From Bacteroidota bacterium (lineage in GTDB: Bacteria; Bacteroidota; Bacteroidia; CAMBQF01): a stretch of 10,941 nt of DNA. The position numbers and the translations under genes are program-made. Below are positions 7,480 through 10,941 of this stretch, in pieces (positions within the stretch are counted from its first letter, which is position 1; the number at the start of each line of letters is the position of its first letter). The notes below the pieces were generated by a model that was not told the DNA's origin, made no database searches, and saw nothing but the letters and a program-made list of their open reading frames with translations. Location: the NCBI GenBank assembly GCA_027483285.1, contig JAIXUZ010000075.1:1-10941 (forward strand). Direction: 5' to 3'.

Positions 7480-7746
7480 ATGGCAGCAGATCCACAAATC
7501 CGTTATTTAACCCCTCAGGCATCTGAGGTACGTAAAAAGAAATACTGCCGTTTTAAGAAAAGCGGTATTAAGTATATTGATTACAAAGACCCTGATTTCC
7601 TTTTAAAGTTTGTTAATGAGCAGGGTAAAATTTTACCACGCCGTTTAACAGGTACATCGTTAAAATACCAACGTAAAGTATCACAAGCTATCAAGCGTTC
7701 TCGCCACCTGGCCTTAATGCCTTACGTAGCCGACTTAATGAAATAA
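7480..7746 (+). CDS. rpsR: 30S ribosomal protein bS18
   Basis: The product has 88 residues. It shows the family core KKKYCRFKKSGIKYIDYKD (about residues 19-37), then ILPRRLTGTSLKYQRKV (about 51-67) and the C-terminal helix RSRHLALMPYVADLMK. It partners bS6 on the 30S platform. Only one nucleotide separates it from the rpsF stop, consistent with tightly coupled translation of the two partners. The long form of the KYCRFKKSGIKYIDYKD segment is typical of Bacteroidota. Nothing is missing or truncated. Confidence 0.98.
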   Translation: MAADPQIRYLTPQASEVRKKKYCRFKKSGIKYIDYKDPDFLLKFVNEQGKILPRRLTGTSLKYQRKVSQAIKRSRHLALMPYVADLMK

Positions 7747-7773
7747 CGTTAAACCCCCAAGCAATTAATTAAA

Positions 7774-8220
7774 ATGGAAATTATTTTAAAACAAGACGTG
7801 AAAAACCTTGGCTACACAGATGATGTAGTTAAAGTTCGCGACGGCTACGGGGCCAATTTCTTAATTCCCCAAGGTCAGGCTATACTAGCTACCGAAAGTG
7901 CTAAAAAAGTGCATGCTGAAAATTTACGCCAACGTGCAGGTAAAGAAACAAAAATACGTGAACAAGCTGCTAAAACAGCTGAAGCATTGAAAGACGTTAC
8001 TTTGCAAATAGGTACTAAAGCTGGCGACAGTGGTAAAATATTTGGTTCGGTTAACACCATCCAAATAGCTGAAGCCCTTAAAAAAGCAGGTTATGATATT
8101 GACCGTAAAAACATCACTATTGATGAGGACCATATCAAAGCACTTGGTACTTACACTGCTAAAGTTAAAATTTACAAAGACATACAATCAGCTGTTTCTT
8201 TTGAAGTAGTTGCTGAGTAA
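7774..8220 (+). CDS. rplI: 50S ribosomal protein bL9
   Basis: The product has 148 residues and is full length. The N-terminal rRNA-binding domain carries the L9 signature (EIILKQDVKNLGYTDD, then VKVRDGYGANFLIPQGQA, residues 20-37). A long connecting helix (about 40-75, Lys/Glu/Ala-rich) follows, and the C-terminal domain contains GKIFGSVN (87-94). L9 binds 23S rRNA at the base of the L1 stalk and helps keep reading frame. It lies 27 nt after rpsR in an A/T-rich gap with no Shine-Dalgarno sequence and is the last gene of the ribosomal operon before a strong terminator. Confidence 0.98.
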   Translation: MEIILKQDVKNLGYTDDVVKVRDGYGANFLIPQGQAILATESAKKVHAENLRQRAGKETKIREQAAKTAEALKDVTLQIGTKAGDSGKIFGSVNTIQIAEALKKAGYDIDRKNITIDEDHIKALGTYTAKVKIYKDIQSAVSFEVVAE

Positions 8221-8246
8221 TAAGTTTAATCTTAGTATTAATATTT

Positions 8247-8276
8247 AAAAAGGCATCTAATAATAGGTGCCTTTTT
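8247..8276 (+). terminator. Intrinsic terminator of the rpsF-rpsR-rplI operon
   Basis: A 13-bp stem (8247-8259 with 8264-8276, one T-G pair) closes on a 4-nt loop. It has an A-run on the left arm and a T-run ending the right arm (GCCTTTTT), followed by more T. It starts 26 nt after the rplI stop. The A/T flanks are symmetrical, so it could also work in reverse. It ends 13 nt before the next ATG. Confidence 0.9.
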
Positions 8277-8289
8277 CTATTTTTACAGC

Positions 8290-9081
8290 ATGGGAGAAAT
8301 ATCTGTAATTGCAGTAGCTGCAGTTTTACTGCTAACAATAACATCCTTATTGGTGGGTTTAACCTACAGGGGGCTTAGGTTAGGCATGCGCCGTATGCGC
8401 TATTCAAGCTCCTCTGTTAGGTATACAGGCTATGCAGCCGTTTTTGTTATGGTAGGCTGGTTGCTACTTACCGGGTTTATATCTTTTGTAGATTTCTTCC
8501 CTAAGCGCTACCTCCCTTTTCTTAGTAGCACCATAGGGGTTATTTTGCCCCTAATTAGTGTTTATTACCTATACAATTCGGGTAAACTTACCAAGGTTAT
8601 TATGAAGATGACCAAACAGTGGTTTGTAAACATTCATTTTATAAGGGTTTTCATAGAGTTAATGCTTTGGTTTATGTTTATAGATGGTATTGTGCCTAAG
8701 CAAATGACGCTTGAAGGATTTAATTTTGATATTGTATTTGGCCTTTCAGCCCCATTTGTAGCTTACCGATGCTTTAAAAGTAAGGAGTGGCCAATAAGGC
8801 TTGCGCTGGTTTGGAATATTTTGGGCGCTTTATCATTAATTGCCTTTATCATCACCTCCCTATTATCTACAGAAGGCCCGTTGTTTTTGTTTGAAAATGA
8901 TGTGCCTAACAGGCTAGCCATACAGTTTCCTTTTATCTGGTTGCAAACTTTTATAGTTCCATTCTTTTTGTTTATCCACTTCTTGTCTATCAAGCAGATA
9001 TTATACCGTACAGGAGACTCTTCGGAATTTAACTTTGTAACACCTCAAAAGCGTAAACGCCGCTCTGCACCAAGGTCTTAG
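8290..9081 (+). CDS. Orphan membrane protein with about seven helices
   Basis: I do not recognise the family of this 263-residue protein. Hydrophobic segments are visible at about residues 4-26, 46-68, 74-96, 118-136, 145-161, 169-193 and 214-235, giving roughly seven transmembrane helices. Loops are short and basic after helices 1 and 3. The C-terminal tail is strongly basic (QKRKRRSAPRS), so it probably lies in the cytoplasm. No catalytic motif, metal-binding cluster or transporter signature stands out. The ATG lies 13 nt downstream of the rplI terminator, leaving almost no room for a separate leader. Expression would need terminator read-through or a promoter overlapping the terminator (TATTTTTA at 8278-8285 is one base off the -7 consensus). 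Its TAG stop interlocks with the convergent methyltransferase stop. Confidence 0.8.
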   Translation: MGEISVIAVAAVLLLTITSLLVGLTYRGLRLGMRRMRYSSSSVRYTGYAAVFVMVGWLLLTGFISFVDFFPKRYLPFLSSTIGVILPLISVYYLYNSGKLTKVIMKMTKQWFVNIHFIRVFIELMLWFMFIDGIVPKQMTLEGFNFDIVFGLSAPFVAYRCFKSKEWPIRLALVWNILGALSLIAFIITSLLSTEGPLFLFENDVPNRLAIQFPFIWLQTFIVPFFLFIHFLSIKQILYRTGDSSEFNFVTPQKRKRRSAPRS

Positions 9082-9656
9082 TAGGTATATTCCCAGGCAA
9101 GCAATTGCTTTTTACGTTCAATGCCCCACCTGAAATTGCTTAGTTTGCCATTTTTGGCAATTACCCTGTGGCATGGTATTAAGTAGGCTATTTTGTTTTG
9201 CCCTACAGCTGTTCCAACAGCACGTGATGCGTTTTTATCATCGAGTTTAATAGCAATGTCATTATACGCTATTGTTTTGCCAAAAGGTATTTTAAGCAGC
9301 TCATTCCATACTTTTAATTGAAAAGGGGTACCGCTAAGTAGAATAGTAACAGGTGATAATGTGCTATATATTTCAGGTTTAAACAGGCTTTCAACAATAC
9401 TTTGTAAGTGTGGGTTGTTTACTGTAAAGCGTGCATTGGTATACTTTTGCTGCATTTGCAATAAAAAATCCGATAGGTTTGATACAAAAGCCGCCTCAAA
9501 AAATGCTCCGTTGTATGCCAATGCAACAAACATACCCATAGGCAATTGGGTAGAAACCACCTCAATATTATTAATAGTATTTAAATCCACATCGGTACAA
9601 ATGGTAACTGGTAATTCAGCTACAGTGTGGATACTAAACAATGAACCTATAGTCAT
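9078..9656 (-). CDS. O6-alkylguanine-DNA alkyltransferase, solitary Ada-type C-terminal domain
   Basis: This 192-residue enzyme repairs O6-alkylguanine in DNA by a one-time transfer of the alkyl group to its own cysteine. The acceptor is Cys162 in PCHRV (161-165). Arg145 in ASRAVG is the helix-turn-helix arginine finger, and Glu189 near the end fits the His/Glu network. The NK before the active site (Asn154-Lys155) and the RWG..RK..LL block (177-186) resemble E. coli Ada more than the NP-type Ogt/MGMT. The N-terminal zinc and AraC-like domains of Ada are absent: an in-frame TGA lies 15 nt upstream of the ATG. The first 38 residues extend beyond the usual Ogt start at about Met40. It lies 11 nt behind the secreted-protein gene and is likely co-transcribed from that gene's promoter. 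It could be named ogt; I leave the symbol empty because the Ada/Ogt subtype is not settled. Confidence 0.92.
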   Translation of the reverse strand: MTIGSLFSIHTVAELPVTICTDVDLNTINNIEVVSTQLPMGMFVALAYNGAFFEAAFVSNLSDFLLQMQQKYTNARFTVNNPHLQSIVESLFKPEIYSTLSPVTILLSGTPFQLKVWNELLKIPFGKTIAYNDIAIKLDDKNASRAVGTAVGQNKIAYLIPCHRVIAKNGKLSNFRWGIERKKQLLAWEYTY

Positions 9657-9667
9657 AAATATCTTTA

Positions 9668-10561
9668 TTAATCAATGACCTGAAATGCTATTTTGACCTC
9701 TTTATTGCCTGTTTTTGCAGGCGTAGCAAACACAGTTAACTTATTATTGTACATACCTGTTCCGCCAGCGTAGCGCAAACTTTGTGCGGTAAAATCAACA
9801 GCGGGGCTGCTAGTTTTAATCCATTGCCAATTATTATTAGCTAAGGGCTTAATGTTGTATACATCAACAATCTGTTCCCCATTTTTTGCCCCCGTACCTA
9901 CAAATATTATTTCACTTTTATCGACCCAGTATAAATTAATAGACTGGTATGCATTCCAGCCCACATTACTACTCATATTCCATTTAGCAATGTGTTTTTG
10001 AGTTGTAATACCCTTAGTTGTTTTATCAAAATAAAAATGAACCACATCAATGGTCATTGCATCCCACGATGCTATGGCGGCAATTAATGTATCGCCCTTA
10101 AGCATTGCACCTACCGCGCCAGCAGTGCTTTCTTTAAAAATACCTCCACGTAAAAAAAATGCTGCAGTAGTGGTATCGCTTATTCCTGGGTTGGAAATAT
10201 TATAAACCAACACTTTAGACGAATCTTTTGCATCATCATCCTCTACACCAACAACCAAATAATGCCCGGCAATTTGAAACCCTCCGGCATGTTTAAAAGG
10301 CTTATTTAACATCTTGCGGATATAGGCTAAGTAATATAGTGTATCGCTAATACCTTTTGCCACAAAATAGTATGCAAAATCATTAGAACTTCCTGAAACA
10401 AAAATATAATTTTGGCCTCCACTTTGATACAATTGAATTCCCTGTAAGTGCCCTCCTTGTGGAAGTTGGGTAAAGTTGCCTTTAATGGTTATTTGCCTGG
10501 TGTTTTGTCCAAAAGTAAAGCAAGTAACCATTAGAAATATGGAGAATAAGTAATTTCTCAT
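9668..10561 (-). CDS. Secreted protein of unknown function, probably beta-propeller-like
   Basis: From the ATG at 10561 this is a 297-residue protein with a type I signal peptide (MRNYLFSIFLMVTCFTFGQ, cleavage probably before NTRQ). The Cys in it does not form a lipobox. I do not recognise the family. A loose repeat of the form H/N-x-G-h-Q-(polar)-y-l-h-V-G recurs about five times: near 38-58 (HLQGIQ), 91-107 (HAGGFQ), 146-160, 201-219 and 255-275. This suggests propeller blades. An acidic loop GVEDDDAKDSS (105-115) follows the second unit. The frame is open 39 nt further to a GTG at 10600, but the -7 box at 10589-10596 lies inside that extension and the signal peptide begins at the ATG, so the shorter start is chosen. 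The methyltransferase gene follows 11 nt after the stop. Confidence 0.8.
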   Translation of the reverse strand: MRNYLFSIFLMVTCFTFGQNTRQITIKGNFTQLPQGGHLQGIQLYQSGGQNYIFVSGSSNDFAYYFVAKGISDTLYYLAYIRKMLNKPFKHAGGFQIAGHYLVVGVEDDDAKDSSKVLVYNISNPGISDTTTAAFFLRGGIFKESTAGAVGAMLKGDTLIAAIASWDAMTIDVVHFYFDKTTKGITTQKHIAKWNMSSNVGWNAYQSINLYWVDKSEIIFVGTGAKNGEQIVDVYNIKPLANNNWQWIKTSSPAVDFTAQSLRYAGGTGMYNNKLTVFATPAKTGNKEVKIAFQVID

Positions 10562-10588
10562 AATTTTTACTGATGGCAAAATCAGGTT

Positions 10589-10596
10589 CAAATATA
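10589..10596 (-). promoter_or_regulatory. -7 box (TATATTTG) upstream of the secreted protein
   Basis: On the minus strand TATATTTG matches TAnnTTTG exactly and ends 27 nt before the ATG at 10561, close to the rpsF arrangement (30 nt). No TTG is found at 19-21 nt; the nearest useful one is 27 nt upstream (10626-10624). It decides the start codon of the downstream gene. Confidence 0.55.
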
Positions 10597-10704
10597 ACAC
10601 AAAACCAGGAGTGTGCAGGCTGGCAAAACACTACTTAAAAGCTGAATTGGTAAGCAATGGCTGACCGAAATGAAAAATATTACGCCCAATCAATAGGGAA
10701 ATAC

Positions 10705-10712
10705 TATTTTTG
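10705..10712 (+). promoter_or_regulatory. -7 box (TATTTTTG) of the tRNA-Arg gene
   Basis: TATTTTTG matches the consensus exactly and ends 11 nt before the tRNA 5' end, leaving a very short 5' leader for RNase P. No -33 TTG is visible at standard spacing. Confidence 0.55.
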
Positions 10713-10723
10713 CACCCCATACT

Positions 10724-10797
10724 GGTCCCATAGCTCAGCTGGATAGAGCATCTGCCTTCTAAGCAGACGGTCAGGGGTTCGAGTCCCTTTGGGATCA
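10724..10797 (+). tRNA. tRNA-Arg (anticodon UCU)
   Basis: A 74-nt cloverleaf can be folded by hand. The 7-bp acceptor pairs GGTCCCA (10724-10730) with TGGGATC (10790-10796), with one G-U, and A10797 is the discriminator. The D arm is GCTC/GAGC. The anticodon stem TCTGC/GCAGA surrounds the loop CTTCTAA, placing anticodon TCT at 10758-10760. The T arm AGGGG/CCCTT surrounds TTCGAGT. UCU reads AGA and AGG codons. CCA is not encoded (CTA follows), so it must be added by tRNA nucleotidyltransferase. Confidence 0.97.
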
Positions 10798-10799
10798 CT

Positions 10800-10841
10800 A
10801 AAATAAAAATCCCCGCCTGAGAGAGCGGGGATTTTTATTTT
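10800..10841. terminator. Perfect bidirectional hairpin between tRNA-Arg and the T9SS gene
   Basis: A 17-bp uninterrupted stem (10800-10816 with 10825-10841) has a G/C core (CCCCGC/GCGGGG), an 8-nt loop and A/T-rich flanks, so a T-run follows on both strands. It begins 3 nt after the tRNA and ends 16 nt before the stop of the minus-strand gene. It can therefore end transcription from both directions. Confidence 0.92.
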
Positions 10842-10857
10842 CAATGTCTACTGTTAT

Positions 10858-10941
10858 TTATCTAACCACCACCTTATAATTAGCAGTTTGGTTAATGCGC
10901 AAAAAGTAAATGCCCTTAGCAAGGTTGGTTAAAGGCGCTTC
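10858..10941 (-). CDS. C-terminal T9SS type A sorting domain of an exported protein (partial)
   Basis: The frame enters from the right edge on the minus strand, and its last 27 residues end at TAA (10860-10858). The sequence reads ...LTNLAKGIYFLRINQTANY then KVVVR. This is the end of the type IX secretion C-terminal sorting domain: a G-I-Y-F-L-R-I strand, then a short turn and a K-V-V-V basic terminus. By family knowledge such proteins are exported through the Sec and T9SS pathways and are anchored to, or released from, the cell surface. The functional part of the protein lies outside the window, so its role is unknown. The bidirectional hairpin lies just past the stop. Confidence 0.88.
   Translation of the reverse strand, partial: EAPLTNLAKGIYFLRINQTANYKVVVR

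Noticed and set aside
7875..8187. Minus-strand open frames inside rplI
   Set aside because: rplI is certain in its frame; the antisense products are Cys/Phe/Ser-rich and lack any recognisable signature.
9361..9678. Plus-strand 105-codon frame opposite the methyltransferase
   Set aside because: It is antisense to conserved repair-enzyme sequence and has no independent support.
9668..10600. Longer start of the secreted protein at a GTG at 10600
   Set aside because: The -7 box (10589-10596) lies within this extension, and the typical signal peptide begins at the ATG at 10561.
1..10941. Search for CRISPR arrays, insertion sequences, integrases, toxin-antitoxin or phage genes
   Set aside because: No direct-repeat arrays, terminal inverted repeats, transposase motifs or typical small gene pairs were seen by reading both strands.

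Overview
The window looks like ordinary chromosome from a Bacteroidota bacterium (Sphingobacteriia/Chitinophagia-like; the genus cannot be named from sequence alone). Four observations support this. A type IX secretion (T9SS) C-terminal sorting tail is encoded at the right edge. Promoter -7 boxes of the Bacteroidota form TAnnTTTG precede several genes. Starts are A/T-rich and show no Shine-Dalgarno sequences. The S18 protein has the form typical of the phylum.

Layout, left to right. The last 36 codons of an unidentified plus-strand gene (1-111) run into a minus-strand cluster. That cluster, in transcription order, is a FemAB/BioF2-like acetyltransferase (6964-5747), then a class I aminotransferase and mannose-1-phosphate guanylyltransferase separated by 5 nt (5654-3271), then a large exported GH3 beta-N-acetylglucosaminidase/serine hydrolase fusion (3104-108). 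The aminotransferase-manC pair has the best promoter in the window, TTG-N20-TACATTTG. Divergent from the cluster is the plus-strand ribosomal operon rpsF-rpsR-rplI (7098-8220), closed by a strong hairpin terminator. An orphan seven-helix membrane protein (8290-9081) follows directly and meets tail-to-tail a minus-strand pair: a secreted repeat/propeller-like protein (10561-9668) and a solitary Ada-type O6-alkylguanine-DNA methyltransferase (9656-9078). The right edge holds tRNA-Arg(UCU), a long perfect hairpin that can terminate from both sides, and the C-terminus of a T9SS-exported protein.

How the parts relate. Several minus-strand genes concern the envelope: GDP-mannose supply for surface glycans, a possible aminoacyl/acyl transferase, and a cell-wall amino-sugar hydrolase fused to a penicillin-binding-protein-like serine hydrolase. 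The remainder is translation (S6, S18, L9, tRNA-Arg) and DNA repair.

No mobile element, CRISPR array, prophage or defence cassette is visible, and I found no convincing new system. The items most worth checking are the two 4-nt interlocked convergent stop codons, the non-AUG starts of the GH3 fusion and the acetyltransferase, the orphan membrane gene placed 13 nt behind a terminator, and the unrecognised secreted protein co-transcribed with the DNA-repair gene.
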